A stretch of DNA of 64,000 bases from the IMG/VR virus record IMGVR_UViG_3300037264_003213, positions 1-64,000 of that record; one strand, 5' to 3'. Positions 1 through 9,701 of the stretch are shown piece by piece. A program made the translations under genes and the position numbers. Within the stretch, counting starts at the first letter, position 1. Each line of letters begins with the position of its first letter. This DNA is from a virus. The notes below the pieces were generated by a model. The model ran no database searches. It saw only the letters and a program-made list of their open reading frames with translations, and was not told the DNA's origin.

Positions 1-2
1 CT

Positions 3-332
3 GCGGTTCCAGTATTACCAAACGCTGGAACTAACGCAATGGACCAAATGAGACTCAACAGATTACAAGCAGATGCCGCAGATGGTGAAGATTTGAGTGG
101 AGTAGAGGCAAATACAGGAAGTACCGCATCCAACACAAGGGCAACCGTAAGGGCACTTAATCAAATTGGAAAGATGTTGGCCAAAAATTTGCGGGCGGGT
201 GGTAATCTTGGAGTAGAGGGTCCAGACTATCCGCTAACCCCATTTTTTGAAGATGTTTTAGATACAGGATGGCCAAATGCGCGGTCGCTTAGAACAGTGG
301 GATTGGAATTTGAAGGAACCGATTTGGATTAA
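3..332 (+). CDS. 3' end of an unidentified tail-region protein (5' truncated)
   Basis: The reading frame is open from the first in-frame codon of the window, so the gene begins upstream; an internal ATG at 39 is not a convincing start because no ribosome site precedes it. About 109 residues are visible. They are polar, with a Gly/Asn/Thr-rich middle and an acidic C-terminus ending EFEGTDLD. I do not recognise a family. The stop is 9 nt before the next gene, and all following genes are baseplate components, so this is probably a virion protein of the tail or baseplate. Confidence 0.6.
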   Translation, partial: AVPVLPNAGTNAMDQMRLNRLQADAADGEDLSGVEANTGSTASNTRATVRALNQIGKMLAKNLRAGGNLGVEGPDYPLTPFFEDVLDTGWPNARSLRTVGLEFEGTDLD

Positions 333-341
333 AGGAGAATA

Positions 342-959
342 ATGCCAAGAGGAACGAAAAATGACGGATCATTAGCTCCGTTACAATACGCCGATCAAGG
401 AGGCGGCAAGTGTGAAATACAAACGCCTTGTGGATGTATCACTTTAAAAATACTTCCAGATATTACTGATAGTAAAAGTGCTACATATGTTAATGAACCT
501 GCGCCTGGTCGGTCAAGTCCATTGGTTACTTATGCCCATTCCGATGCAAGAACCATAAGCACCGAACTTCATTTCATGATAACTAAAAAAGAAGATATTC
601 ACGAAAATATTCGGGCAATTAGAATTATCCAGAATCTTCTTTATCCAGGTCCAGCCAGTGGTATTACTCCATTTACACCACCGCCTGTAGTGAAATTTAT
701 TTGTGGTGTTTTAATGGATGGAAATGACGGATTATGTTTAGTGTTAAAAAGTTATAACATACGTTATCCGACAGAAGTGGCGTGGGACGCAATAACTTTT
801 TTACCTTATAAATTTTCAATAAGTTGTAGTTGGGAAGTAGTATATCCTTGCAATAAATTGCCAGTTAATAAGTGCATCAACAAAAATTCTGGAGATGCGA
901 TCTTCTTCCCTGGAGATGATCCTGGGGATAGTGACTTTTATTCTAAGTTTGGAGGTTAA
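342..959 (+). CDS. Baseplate/tail-tube-proximal protein, XkdP/gp54-like N-domain (tentative)
   Basis: A 205-residue protein preceded by AAGGAG. The centre has the pattern seen in proteins sitting at the tube-baseplate junction of contractile tails: a GRSSPLVTYAHSDART segment, a helix with LLYPG, then PPPVVKFICG and a strand-rich stretch ending in a Trp-Glu-Val-Val strand. In contractile injection systems the tube initiator joins such a domain to a C-terminal LysM domain; here the next gene is a separate LysM/gp53-like protein 1 nt downstream, which fits a split version of that protein. The assignment rests on pattern and context, not on a diagnostic motif. Several Cys residues near the N-terminus (CEIQTPCGC) are unusual for a baseplate protein. 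Confidence 0.5.
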   Translation: MPRGTKNDGSLAPLQYADQGGGKCEIQTPCGCITLKILPDITDSKSATYVNEPAPGRSSPLVTYAHSDARTISTELHFMITKKEDIHENIRAIRIIQNLLYPGPASGITPFTPPPVVKFICGVLMDGNDGLCLVLKSYNIRYPTEVAWDAITFLPYKFSISCSWEVVYPCNKLPVNKCINKNSGDAIFFPGDDPGDSDFYSKFGG

Positions 960-960
960 T

Positions 961-1284
961 ATGCCACAACAAATTAAATACTCAAAAACAGAAGGACGTT
1001 CTTATGTGACAGCATCGAGTAGATATGTAATGTCACCAGTGATTTATTACGAAGGCAAATTAGCTTATCCTATATATAAGAAGAAAAAAGTATCCTTCGG
1101 TCCTCAAGACCAACATTACGAAATAACTAAAGAAGTAGAATATAGGCCAGATATAGTATCCCATAGAAACTATGGCACTCCTGATTATTGGTGGAAAATA
1201 ATGGAGATGAATGGCATGAAAGATATTTTAGAGTTCAGAGCAGGCAGAAACATTATACTGCCTGGCAGTGGCATAATGATTTAA
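961..1284 (+). CDS. LysM-like baseplate wedge protein, gp53-like
   Basis: 107 residues. An earlier in-frame ATG at 895 lies within the preceding gene; the start at 961 is chosen because GGAGGT stands 4 nt before it and it follows the previous stop directly. The C-terminal half has the signature of the T4 gp53/LysM baseplate family: YRPDIVSHRNYGTPDYWWKI (residues about 61-80), an MNGMKDILEF helix, and the closing GRNIILPG strand that fits the LysM fold. In T4, gp53 completes the wedge and helps wedges join around the hub. The N-terminal 50 residues are basic and specific to this phage. Family assignment is good; exact equivalence to gp53 is inferred. Confidence 0.7.
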   Translation: MPQQIKYSKTEGRSYVTASSRYVMSPVIYYEGKLAYPIYKKKKVSFGPQDQHYEITKEVEYRPDIVSHRNYGTPDYWWKIMEMNGMKDILEFRAGRNIILPGSGIMI

Positions 1285-1292
1285 GGAGACAT

Positions 1293-3506
1293 ATGGCAGA
1301 GCCAGAACCACCAGTTAAACCGTTTTGTGATAATTACCCAATAGACCCAAATTTTCCAATTGTATGTGATGTGGATTATACAAAGGCATATTGTTGTATA
1401 CCACCACCAAATGATGGATTCGTTGTCTGCGATCCGAGTATTGATTTGTGTTTGGCTGGAACACTAGGTCCAGACAGTCATTATATGACTTTCCCAATTC
1501 TTAATGACGAAGACCAACCAATGTTAAAAACGGCATTAAATGGCACTACAATGTCAACATGGGTAAAATTAGCTTTCCAAGAATATTGCGACATTTTCGA
1601 AGACCCAATTAAAACTGCAACCACCATCATCACAATGGGTAATATGTCACAGCCATGCAATCCTGAACAGTGTCAAGCTATAATTAAAGCATTCCAATAT
1701 GGTTGGGGCAGTGTAGACAAAGGTAATAGATGTAGAATTACCATCATGGATCAACAAGGTAGTAGCTTTTCACAATGGGCAGAAAGAATGGGCATTAATC
1801 CTGAAGGTGATTCCACACCAGTTCAGGGTAAATATCGTATGAAAGTCCAATGGGGCTGGTATGTAACTGGTGGCGCTCCAGAAGACATATGTGGACAACC
1901 ACCACAGCCTTTAGGCAATCCAGATTGTGGATCAAATACCGACTTAACCCCTAATGGACATTTAATAAATGTGCCACCAGAGCCAGGTTTTAATTCTGCT
2001 TTTATAATTTGCAGTCCAGTGTGTTATTTTATTACAGACTGGATTAACGTTCATTGGGAAAATGGTAAATTCATATATGAACTTGAGGGTGTAGATTTGT
2101 TGGTTCGCGGTCAAGAAAACATAATTCAGCAATTTGCTGCTGCGGGAGGTGAAGATGGCGATCAAATGTATTTTACCAAAGCCTGTGAAATACTTGGTAG
2201 AATTTCCTTCCCGCCATTTAGAGTAGAATTTAAAGCACTTGACTCAAATAATGATGTAGTAGACATGGAATTTGTTCCGCCTGATGGCGTAGCTGGTGTT
2301 GGATGTAGAGAATTTATTGACGATCAATTTGTTGATTGTCTGGGTTGGGGGCCATTAAATGTTTATGTGCCAAACACAAAACCACCACTTAATGTAATAC
2401 AAGATTGGTTAGTACACTACAACGTTAATGCTAGAGACTTAACTAACAAAAAAACGTCGGATAAAAGCAGAACTGGTATAACAATGAATTATGATCCTAC
2501 TTACAAATTTATTCCTAATGGACAGCCAGGCGGAACCAGTGATCCTTGTGAAGAATGCACATCTTCCTTACCACAATATGGAAGACTACTATTGTGGGCT
2601 GACGGTATCCCTAATTGTCAAGGAAACTTTAATGATGAGGAAATTGGCGAAAGGATGAAAGCCGTTTATGTAGTAAATGGTGGAAATTGTTCGCCAGTAT
2701 TGCAATTTGCTCCTAGTTTTAGATGGCACTCAATGGCGGCAATGCGGGGGGGAGGCGGTAGTACACCAGTTGATGGCGACCAAGTAGGCCAGAAAGAAGG
2801 ATTTGTAAAAACAAACTGTCCTATTGCTTCTGGCCCTGGCCCAACACGACAGGCAGTACCCACACCAACGCGAATGACAATGAAATCACCGAATCCATCT
2901 ATAGGCACACAAGAAACAACATTCCACTTTGTCATGGCTAACTTGGCAATTGGTGCTATTGAAGCCGAATTGAGAGTACAAGGCGACCCTTCATCATGGC
3001 TTTGCTCACCAATTGATGGTTATGGCAGATGTGTTGGAATAGTTTTCATTAACCCTTTCTTTCTGGAAGATATTCCTGACTCCATTGTTAAAGGATGTCC
3101 TCAATGGCTAGCTGGTGATCCCACTGACCCTGCGGTTTTGTTAAAGAGTAATATTAATGAATTGCTTACTAACAAGGGCTGGTTTATTATGGGAGTAGAT
3201 CATCAAATTAAAGATGGTCAATATATAACTACTTTAAGATTGAAATTAGTAGCCCCAGGTGCAGAGTTAAACGAGGCTGGTTCGATTGTAAATCTTGGTG
3301 GTTGGGAGAATTCAAGCGGTAGCAGTCGCAGATCATTACCTTATGGCGGTCTATTTGGTTGTTTGGAGAGAACTTTAGTCGGCAATGCTGGTACAGCGTG
3401 GGGCAAACAAGACCCTTTAAAGTGCCCTGTAAATTGGGTTGGTGGAGGCACAGCATGTGCAGCAAATTATTTCTCTGTTCCACCACCAGACTTGCCGCCT
3501 GATTAG
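1293..3506 (+). CDS. Baseplate hub protein, gp27/gpD-like (tentative)
   Basis: 737 residues from the ATG at 1293, which has AAGGAGA 4 nt upstream; an upstream in-frame ATG at 1188 lies inside the preceding gene and is rejected. The protein sits between the gp53-like gene and the gp5-like spike gene, where hub proteins are encoded. Fitting features are a strand-rich core with KFIYELEGVDLLVRG, then NVIQDWLVHYNVNARDL, and a C-terminal GVDHQIKDGQYITTLRLKL segment ending before APGAEL, which resembles the second tube-like domain of hub proteins. It is longer than T4 gp27 (391 residues), with a Cys/Pro/Gly-rich N-terminus (CCIPPPNDG, VCDPSIDLC) and a GGGG loop. The hub anchors the spike and continues the tube symmetry. 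Confidence 0.6.
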   Translation: MAEPEPPVKPFCDNYPIDPNFPIVCDVDYTKAYCCIPPPNDGFVVCDPSIDLCLAGTLGPDSHYMTFPILNDEDQPMLKTALNGTTMSTWVKLAFQEYCDIFEDPIKTATTIITMGNMSQPCNPEQCQAIIKAFQYGWGSVDKGNRCRITIMDQQGSSFSQWAERMGINPEGDSTPVQGKYRMKVQWGWYVTGGAPEDICGQPPQPLGNPDCGSNTDLTPNGHLINVPPEPGFNSAFIICSPVCYFITDWINVHWENGKFIYELEGVDLLVRGQENIIQQFAAAGGEDGDQMYFTKACEILGRISFPPFRVEFKALDSNNDVVDMEFVPPDGVAGVGCREFIDDQFVDCLGWGPLNVYVPNTKPPLNVIQDWLVHYNVNARDLTNKKTSDKSRTGITMNYDPTYKFIPNGQPGGTSDPCEECTSSLPQYGRLLLWADGIPNCQGNFNDEEIGERMKAVYVVNGGNCSPVLQFAPSFRWHSMAAMRGGGGSTPVDGDQVGQKEGFVKTNCPIASGPGPTRQAVPTPTRMTMKSPNPSIGTQETTFHFVMANLAIGAIEAELRVQGDPSSWLCSPIDGYGRCVGIVFINPFFLEDIPDSIVKGCPQWLAGDPTDPAVLLKSNINELLTNKGWFIMGVDHQIKDGQYITTLRLKLVAPGAELNEAGSIVNLGGWENSSGSSRRSLPYGGLFGCLERTLVGNAGTAWGKQDPLKCPVNWVGGGTACAANYFSVPPPDLPPD

Positions 3507-3512
3507 GAGTCT

Positions 3513-5789
3513 ATGGAAAATCCTAGAGATTTAAAAAGTCACTTAAAGACAATCTATGAAATGCTTGAAAGGCACGAAAAGAGGTTTAGAGAAACCAATT
3601 TTCAGGATAATTTCAAGAAGATTTTCAAGAGAAAAATCAGTTTTATGCAACAAAAAAATGCATATCTCGGTGCGCATTTGGCTTTGTGTGTAGATACCCG
3701 TGATCCATTAAAACAGAACAGAGTTAGATATTTCAGTCCAGTCTTGCACACGGGTTTAAAATTCAGCCAAAAAGCCACCCCGCTTGGACTACCAGGCGAA
3801 AGCATGGTTACTAGATTAGATTCTCTCGATTGGGCGTGGCCAATTTCTGCAATGGGTGGATTTGATGACACTGGATTAAATTGGGTTCCACCACCTGGAT
3901 CAATGTTATGTCTAACTTTCTTGCATGGCGACCCATCAATGGTTTTTTACATGGGAACGACATGGTATAGAGATAAAGGACCAATTCAACATGATAATTG
4001 GAATTACCATATTCAAGAATATTACAAAATTTGGGAAGGACATCGCGCTGGATACATGGTGGGACCAAACGATGAATCCCAAGTTTACCCGCACAATAAT
4101 ACTGACAACTATCAGGGTTATGACATAGATACTCAAACTGACATAGAATTCAGTCCTGATTCAGTCACTAAAACAACTTGGCCGCACCAATATACTATTT
4201 CAAGTCCAGATAAGCACCGTTTCATTATGGACGACGGTGATCCCAAGTGTAACAGACGATGGAAAAGACTAGAAATAATCTCCAGTATGGGTGCATTATT
4301 CTTGATGAAAGACGACCCTTATCATCCATGCGGTGAATGGCTCAATCCTCAATGTTTTATATCTCATACCTTAGTTGTCCCAACCATTTGTGCTGTGTCT
4401 ATGACAATATACAGTGATCCAATTAATAACATTATATCATTTGTTCCCGTAACAATACCATACACATGTCCACAAGGCCCAGAGAATTGTAACACAATTC
4501 CAGAAACTCCTAGTTTAACAGTAGATCAAGAATATGTAGGCGAAGGAACTTATTCATTTCCAGAAGGTGGTGTAAAAGGGATAGGTGCAGGCAAGAAGGG
4601 TATTCCAGTTGTCGTGGGGAGAGAAGACTGGTGCCCGCCAAAGACGCCATTTCCCGATATTGTTTTGCCAGAGATACCTAAAGATTGCTTAAATGGAATT
4701 ATAGACGGTTTAACAGACTTTTGTTTCAAATTCAACAACTATGGCAAAAACAAGTATCAAAAGCACAGACATGATTGTTTCCCGTATTATTGTCACGATT
4801 GCGGGTTAAATCAGTCAGGCATTCAGATTCGTTCCCGTTCAGGAGCCACAATCGTATTTGATGATTCTGTGGAGCAGCCAAGGGAAAAGCCCGAATGGGA
4901 ACGAACTCTGAAGACCTTTGATATGGATGGTTGCACAGGCAGGTTCAAAGGTCGAACTTACTGGCGATCAGCAACAGGCCATTACATTGAAATGGCCGAC
5001 CACGAAGATCAACCACACCTAAGAAGCAAGCGAAATGGTATTAATATCGTTACCGCTGCTGGAAACTCTATATGTCTTAATGATGAAACACTTCCAGGTT
5101 GTATTGCTGGACCTTTGCGTGGCATTCATATGAAAAGCACAGCAAATCATACCTTTGACATGGTTGATGAGACTAACAAACAATGCAGTCTTGACCGTAA
5201 TGGATGTTCCAAGACTGGACCTTATTCCAAGAAGGCATTCATTAGGCTAAGAAGTGGTTACGGTATTACGGTAACATTGTGTGATTTCCACGACCAAACA
5301 AAGACTAGCCAGCAATATTTCCAGGTTATGTGTCCGCAAAAGGACAATTTAATTCGTGGTCCACACGTTTTCCATATGCAAGAACGTCCACATGGTCCAG
5401 GGCAAATATTCTTACGATCAGGTGGAGATTATATCGTTTATTCCTATGATAAATTCGTAGAAGTGGTTGGGGAGGAAAAGGATAATCCTTCGGACAAGAT
5501 GGAGTTTATTTCCCGTCACAAATTAGTAAGCGTTAAAGACGTTTATTATAACCGAGCAGGTACGCATGTATTTTGGGCGGATGATTATATCTTCTTACTA
5601 GCTGGAAAGGATTGTGAACCACAAAATCCTGTTGGGCAAGGAGAACCTTGCGTATATCCAGTTGTTGTTGCATTTCAACAAATTCCAGAATATGTTAGTG
5701 CTGTAACTGGTTTAAAGGCATCAGAACATGTGTTCGCTAGCGCCTTACACGAACCTGAACCATGTGAAGGCATTGCTAGCGATCAATAA
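3513..5789 (+). CDS. Baseplate central spike, gp5/VgrG-like
   Basis: 758 residues, 6 nt after the hub gene. Residues about 45-160 form the gp5/VgrG OB-fold: an NRVRYFSP strand, LDWAWPISAMGG, then NWVPPPGSMLCLTFLHGDPS and MVFYMGTTWY, matching the usual WaxP(I)SP.gG / WVPP.Gs / F..Gdp..P.y.G pattern. The second half is rich in short repeated strands (GIQIRSRSGATIVFDD, NIVTAAGNSICLND, IHMKSTANHTFDMVD, IFLRSGGDYIVYSYD), as expected of a membrane-piercing beta-helix. I see no lysozyme domain between the two, unlike T4 gp5. The 40-residue N-terminal helix is charged. No sharp PAAR tip gene was found next to it. Confidence 0.85.
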   Translation: MENPRDLKSHLKTIYEMLERHEKRFRETNFQDNFKKIFKRKISFMQQKNAYLGAHLALCVDTRDPLKQNRVRYFSPVLHTGLKFSQKATPLGLPGESMVTRLDSLDWAWPISAMGGFDDTGLNWVPPPGSMLCLTFLHGDPSMVFYMGTTWYRDKGPIQHDNWNYHIQEYYKIWEGHRAGYMVGPNDESQVYPHNNTDNYQGYDIDTQTDIEFSPDSVTKTTWPHQYTISSPDKHRFIMDDGDPKCNRRWKRLEIISSMGALFLMKDDPYHPCGEWLNPQCFISHTLVVPTICAVSMTIYSDPINNIISFVPVTIPYTCPQGPENCNTIPETPSLTVDQEYVGEGTYSFPEGGVKGIGAGKKGIPVVVGREDWCPPKTPFPDIVLPEIPKDCLNGIIDGLTDFCFKFNNYGKNKYQKHRHDCFPYYCHDCGLNQSGIQIRSRSGATIVFDDSVEQPREKPEWERTLKTFDMDGCTGRFKGRTYWRSATGHYIEMADHEDQPHLRSKRNGINIVTAAGNSICLNDETLPGCIAGPLRGIHMKSTANHTFDMVDETNKQCSLDRNGCSKTGPYSKKAFIRLRSGYGITVTLCDFHDQTKTSQQYFQVMCPQKDNLIRGPHVFHMQERPHGPGQIFLRSGGDYIVYSYDKFVEVVGEEKDNPSDKMEFISRHKLVSVKDVYYNRAGTHVFWADDYIFLLAGKDCEPQNPVGQGEPCVYPVVVAFQQIPEYVSAVTGLKASEHVFASALHEPEPCEGIASDQ

Positions 5790-5870
5790 GGCAACACAAC
5801 ATGAATCAAATTATTATTGTTGGCAGGATAAATATAATAAAAGGCAAACCAGTAATTTGTCCCAAATTGT

Positions 5871-5878
5871 TATAAATA
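5871..5878 (+). promoter_or_regulatory. T4-type late promoter (TATAAATA)
   Basis: An exact match to the T4 late promoter octamer TATAAATA lies in the 134-nt gap before the gp25-like gene, 45 nt ahead of its ATG. This is where a late gene group would begin, and the gap is one of the longest in the tail region. The match is seen directly; promoter activity is inferred from T4. Confidence 0.6.
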
Positions 5879-5923
5879 CAAGACACTGAATCGACTATCC
5901 AAATACAAGGCCAGAAAGGTAAA

Positions 5924-6337
5924 ATGAAATATAAGGGTATAGCTTATCCGCTTATTAAACATCCAGAAGGATTCTTTCATCACTCTGCATCAGATATGGC
6001 TCAAGTAAAATCTAATATGGCAACTATTATATTAACAGAGCCTGGTGATAGGCTATTCGTTCCTTATTTTGGAACACCTTTAAAAAAAGCCAATTTGAAT
6101 TCCCCTCGTGAAATGGTAAAAGCTGATATAAGGTTGAAAGTAGCCACAGCTATAAAGAAATGGGAAAAAAGAGTACAAGTTCACGATATTATTATAGATT
6201 TATCTTATACAGAAGACGATAAGCTAATAGTTAAAGTCAATGTGCTTTTCATCGACCCTATGCAAGTTAAAAATATAGAAAGTTTAATAGTTTATAAATC
6301 TCTTGGAGGATTAAATGGCAGACTTATGCCCTTTTGA
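5924..6337 (+). CDS. Baseplate wedge protein gp25-like (GPW/gp25 family)
   Basis: 137 residues, close to T4 gp25 (132). It has the family pattern: a YPLIKHPEGFF start, then a helix with VKSNMATIILTEPGDRLFVPYFGTPL, where family members have an I..Il.T..Ger...p.fG segment, followed by an amphipathic helix IRLKVATAIKKWEKRVQV and two beta strands. In contractile tails gp25 nucleates sheath polymerisation and links wedge to sheath. The start has AGAAAGG 8 nt upstream. The 3' end overlaps the next gene by 23 nt, which indicates translational coupling. Confidence 0.85.
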   Translation: MKYKGIAYPLIKHPEGFFHHSASDMAQVKSNMATIILTEPGDRLFVPYFGTPLKKANLNSPREMVKADIRLKVATAIKKWEKRVQVHDIIIDLSYTEDDKLIVKVNVLFIDPMQVKNIESLIVYKSLGGLNGRLMPF

Positions 6338-7889
6338 TGTAACACCTTTAGCTATACCTAGATTTGTAAATAATTTACCAGTCTACAGCATTAACTATAC
6401 CAACCAGGACTTTCACTCCATTAAAAAAAGGACTATGGAACTTATAAAGTCTAATTTTGGGGAACAATTCAATGACTTGAATGAGTCTTCTTTGGCAGTT
6501 ATGCTTATTGAATGTTGGGCGGCAATGGCTGATATGCTATCATTCAAGATCGACCAACTTGCAAATGAACTTTACATTGACACTGTTACTGAATTAGAAA
6601 ATGCATTTCGCCTCGCCAAGTTAGTTGGTTATAAACCAGTGCCGCCACTACCAGCCAAAGCTATGTTTTATGCTAAATCAAATGCCGTTTATTCTCAAGA
6701 TTTGATTCTTAAAACTCCTATTTCAATTAATCTAGATGGTATAGGGTTTGATGTTGGATATGAATTATTTTCAGCTGATGGCAACAATGATCCTGTGTTC
6801 GGTACAGATATTATCATCCCCGCTGGCAGTATGTTTACTGAAGCAATTGTTGGGTTGGAAGGAACGACAAGAAGAACAAACTTTAAAAGTAGTGGTAAAG
6901 CAAACCAAATATTTACACTCTTTTACGAAAACGTATTCCTGGGATCAATTAAAGTGTTTATTAACGATCAAACTTGGGAACAAGTCAAACATTTTACAGA
7001 ATCACGGCCAAAAACCGAATATATGGTAGAATATGATGCTTATTACAAACCATCTATTATTTTTGGAGATAATAGAACTGGATTGGTTCCACCTCCTGAT
7101 TCCAACATTGTTGTTTCTTTCCGACTTCCAAACAAATCAACTTCAGAAATTGTGAGCGGCGCTTTTGATACAAAAGTTTTTGCATCCTTGCCTGGAATTA
7201 AAAGCGAAATAATCTTAAATGTTAAGAACTATACCAAAAGCGAATATGGGTATCCTGGGGATACAATAAATGATATCAGAAAGAAATTGCCAGCTTTCCT
7301 CCGCACACAAGATCGTGCTGTAACTGGCGCGGATTATAAATATTTAACAGATAGTTTTGCATCACCTTATGATGGACTAATTGGCAAATCAAACATAGTT
7401 CTAAGAAATTATGGATGTGCAGGAAATATCATAGATATAATTATTCTAGCACAAACGGGGGATTATAGATTAGTCAAAGGTAGTCCTAATCTTAAAATCG
7501 CATTGTTAGAATATTTGAATAAAAAGAAGATATTCACAGACCACCTATGCATAAAAGACGGTGAAGTTATCTACGTTGATATTAGTGTAAATTCCTATTT
7601 GAACAAGAATCTAAAGCAGTTTGAGGTGGAAATAAGAAACAAAATTACTTCAAAACTAGAACAATATTTCGACCTAAATAATTGGGAGTTTGGACGCTCT
7701 CTAAAAGAAAAAGAAATAGTAAAAAATATCGCAACCATCAAAGAAGTAAGACAATTTGACATAGGGTTTACAACCAATAAAGATATAGAATATGATAAAA
7801 CATCTGAAAATATCGTAACAGCAAGGTACAACGAAATTATCAGACCCGATAACATAAATATAAACTTTACCTACGAGGCTGAAGACTGA
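6315..7889 (+). CDS. Baseplate wedge protein, baseplate J/gp6-like
   Basis: 524 residues; ATG at 6315 has GGAGGA 4 nt upstream and overlaps the gp25-like gene. The N-terminal region has the helical pattern of baseplate J proteins (NESSLAVMLIECWAAMADML, then IDTVTELENAFRLAKLVGY with KPVPPLPAKA). The strongest mark is RTQDRAVTGADYKYLTDSF at about residues 330-348, the conserved R..r.VT..Dy..l segment of P2 gpJ and T4 gp6. The protein forms the ring that holds the wedges and opens on contraction. It is shorter than T4 gp6 (660) and longer than P2 gpJ (about 300), as in many large myoviruses. Confidence 0.85.
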   Translation: MADLCPFDVTPLAIPRFVNNLPVYSINYTNQDFHSIKKRTMELIKSNFGEQFNDLNESSLAVMLIECWAAMADMLSFKIDQLANELYIDTVTELENAFRLAKLVGYKPVPPLPAKAMFYAKSNAVYSQDLILKTPISINLDGIGFDVGYELFSADGNNDPVFGTDIIIPAGSMFTEAIVGLEGTTRRTNFKSSGKANQIFTLFYENVFLGSIKVFINDQTWEQVKHFTESRPKTEYMVEYDAYYKPSIIFGDNRTGLVPPPDSNIVVSFRLPNKSTSEIVSGAFDTKVFASLPGIKSEIILNVKNYTKSEYGYPGDTINDIRKKLPAFLRTQDRAVTGADYKYLTDSFASPYDGLIGKSNIVLRNYGCAGNIIDIIILAQTGDYRLVKGSPNLKIALLEYLNKKKIFTDHLCIKDGEVIYVDISVNSYLNKNLKQFEVEIRNKITSKLEQYFDLNNWEFGRSLKEKEIVKNIATIKEVRQFDIGFTTNKDIEYDKTSENIVTARYNEIIRPDNININFTYEAED

Positions 7890-9694
7890 TGAATTATATA
7901 AAACATACAGATTATCCTAAAACAGATGATAATGTAGGTTTTGTTTTAGAAACCTACAGTGATGATGGTCTGTTAAAAAATCCATATACTGTTGAACAAG
8001 TTACAATATACCACATTGAGCGAACTCGTTGTCCACATGAAACATTTGTTGAAACCAAAGAATGGCATCCAGAACTAGAACAAACTTATGAAGAATTGGT
8101 TTCAACGGCAAGTGAGAGTGCAAAAACCCAATTGGCAAAACTCAAAAACACAACGCGAATTAATCGAACATATTATTCAAATGCTAAAATTGTTTTAGAA
8201 ACATTTAAACCAGTATGGACACAAGATGGTAAACAGCATATTGCTAGCTTAAAAGACGATAATAAAAAAGACATAAATGGGAAGTTTTTGTTCCTGTGGT
8301 TCCCAAAGGATATGCGAGAAGGCACTTATTTAATTCATTGGAACTGGAAAAATAAAAAGGACGGGAAATTACAATCTGCTGAGAAATTTTTCACCCTATA
8401 TCCATCGAGTGAGAAAATTAACAGTATATATAGGCATTTTGCGCCAAGAGAAAAATACAATTTTCTGTTCGATAAATATATTCCGCCCATGTATAGGATT
8501 CAAACTACTCCAAACGATATCACTCCAGAAATTTTAGTAAAACTGAATCGCTCTATCGGACAATCCTTGCTTGAATTAGATGACTTAGCAATGGGTTTGG
8601 TTGATTTGCTCAGCCCAACATATATACCAGAAGGCTTTTTGCCAGCATTTGCTAATTTCTTTAACATTCAGTTAATGTCAAGCAATCCTACAGCATGGCG
8701 AAATCAAATTAAACATGCGTTGCCACTGTTTAAAAAGAAAGGAACTCTAGATGGTTTGCGAGAAGCTTTAGACAAAGCTGGCATTAGACTATTAAGTTTA
8801 ATCAACTTGTGGCAGGTTGTCTCCCCCTACACATGGACTGACGGCTTTGTGGTTGAAAAAGATAAAACCACAATGCTAGGACAACTAAGCAAAAACCCAA
8901 TAGAAGATTTGGATTTAGAAGTGGCACTAAAATCTACTGAAACCGAAGAGTATTTTATTCTTCCAAATAACATAATATTCTTACAAACTATTTTAGTCCC
9001 TGAACCGAAAATAGCAGTAATTTGGAATTCAAATAATGCACAAAATATCAACTTGCTTAAAGGGGACGTTGTAAGAGTCAGATATGGTTACAAAAGGATA
9101 CCAGAAGACGCAAAAAATATAGATAGTTACATCAGAAATTTACCCCTAGCAGACCAAAGGGATGAGACTAAGTTGAAATATCCAATCAAAAATTGGAACG
9201 TTAAGTTAATTGAAGAAAATGATCCTTTTTTTGACTTGCTTATTACTGAAAGACATTCTTTCCAGGTTCCAGTAACTTTTGGCAAAACCAGGACAACCTT
9301 CTTGTACAGTGAAAAAGCTTTCAATATGGACACATATAATGGCAGTCTATATAACTCTAATAATCCGTGCGACATAGATAAAGATTTCGTGGATCAGTGC
9401 AGCGGTGGACAAAGCAGCAAATTTAACATTCACTTGGAGTTCGAGCAAATAACTGATGAAAAAATAGAGGAAGCTAAAGAAATCATCATAGATTATTCAC
9501 CTTTTCATGCAATTTTACACAACATGAAGATTGGTAGTCAAATGACGGAATTTGTCATGCCGCCAACTGAAAAAGTTAAGAGTGAAATCAAAAACAAAGT
9601 GCCTAAGTTTGGAGACAAGGTGCAATGTAATGATGAGATTTACTGCCAGATAAAATACAAAGATGGCAAAGTGATAAACGGAAGAATGGCTTAG
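7889..9694 (+). CDS. Tail/baseplate protein with P2 gpI-like domain
   Basis: 601 residues. Its ATG overlaps the previous stop by one base (TGATG). The middle (about residues 215-310) matches tail protein I: LLSPTYIPEGFLPAFANFFNI, a Trp-Arg segment, then HALPLFKKKGTLDGLREALDKAG, as in the family pattern ..f...KGT..glr.aL...g. An N-terminal beta-rich domain of about 200 residues and a C-terminal extension of about 280 residues are added. gpI-type proteins sit at the edge of the baseplate and help attach fibres; adjacent gp25- and J-like genes support the role. The last residues are Lys-rich. Confidence 0.75.
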   Translation: MNYIKHTDYPKTDDNVGFVLETYSDDGLLKNPYTVEQVTIYHIERTRCPHETFVETKEWHPELEQTYEELVSTASESAKTQLAKLKNTTRINRTYYSNAKIVLETFKPVWTQDGKQHIASLKDDNKKDINGKFLFLWFPKDMREGTYLIHWNWKNKKDGKLQSAEKFFTLYPSSEKINSIYRHFAPREKYNFLFDKYIPPMYRIQTTPNDITPEILVKLNRSIGQSLLELDDLAMGLVDLLSPTYIPEGFLPAFANFFNIQLMSSNPTAWRNQIKHALPLFKKKGTLDGLREALDKAGIRLLSLINLWQVVSPYTWTDGFVVEKDKTTMLGQLSKNPIEDLDLEVALKSTETEEYFILPNNIIFLQTILVPEPKIAVIWNSNNAQNINLLKGDVVRVRYGYKRIPEDAKNIDSYIRNLPLADQRDETKLKYPIKNWNVKLIEENDPFFDLLITERHSFQVPVTFGKTRTTFLYSEKAFNMDTYNGSLYNSNNPCDIDKDFVDQCSGGQSSKFNIHLEFEQITDEKIEEAKEIIIDYSPFHAILHNMKIGSQMTEFVMPPTEKVKSEIKNKVPKFGDKVQCNDEIYCQIKYKDGKVINGRMA

Positions 9695-9701
9695 GAGAAT
9701 T

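Noticed and set aside
5801-5875. 24-residue ORF before the late promoter
   Set aside because: No ribosome site, and its stop overlaps the TATAAATA octamer.
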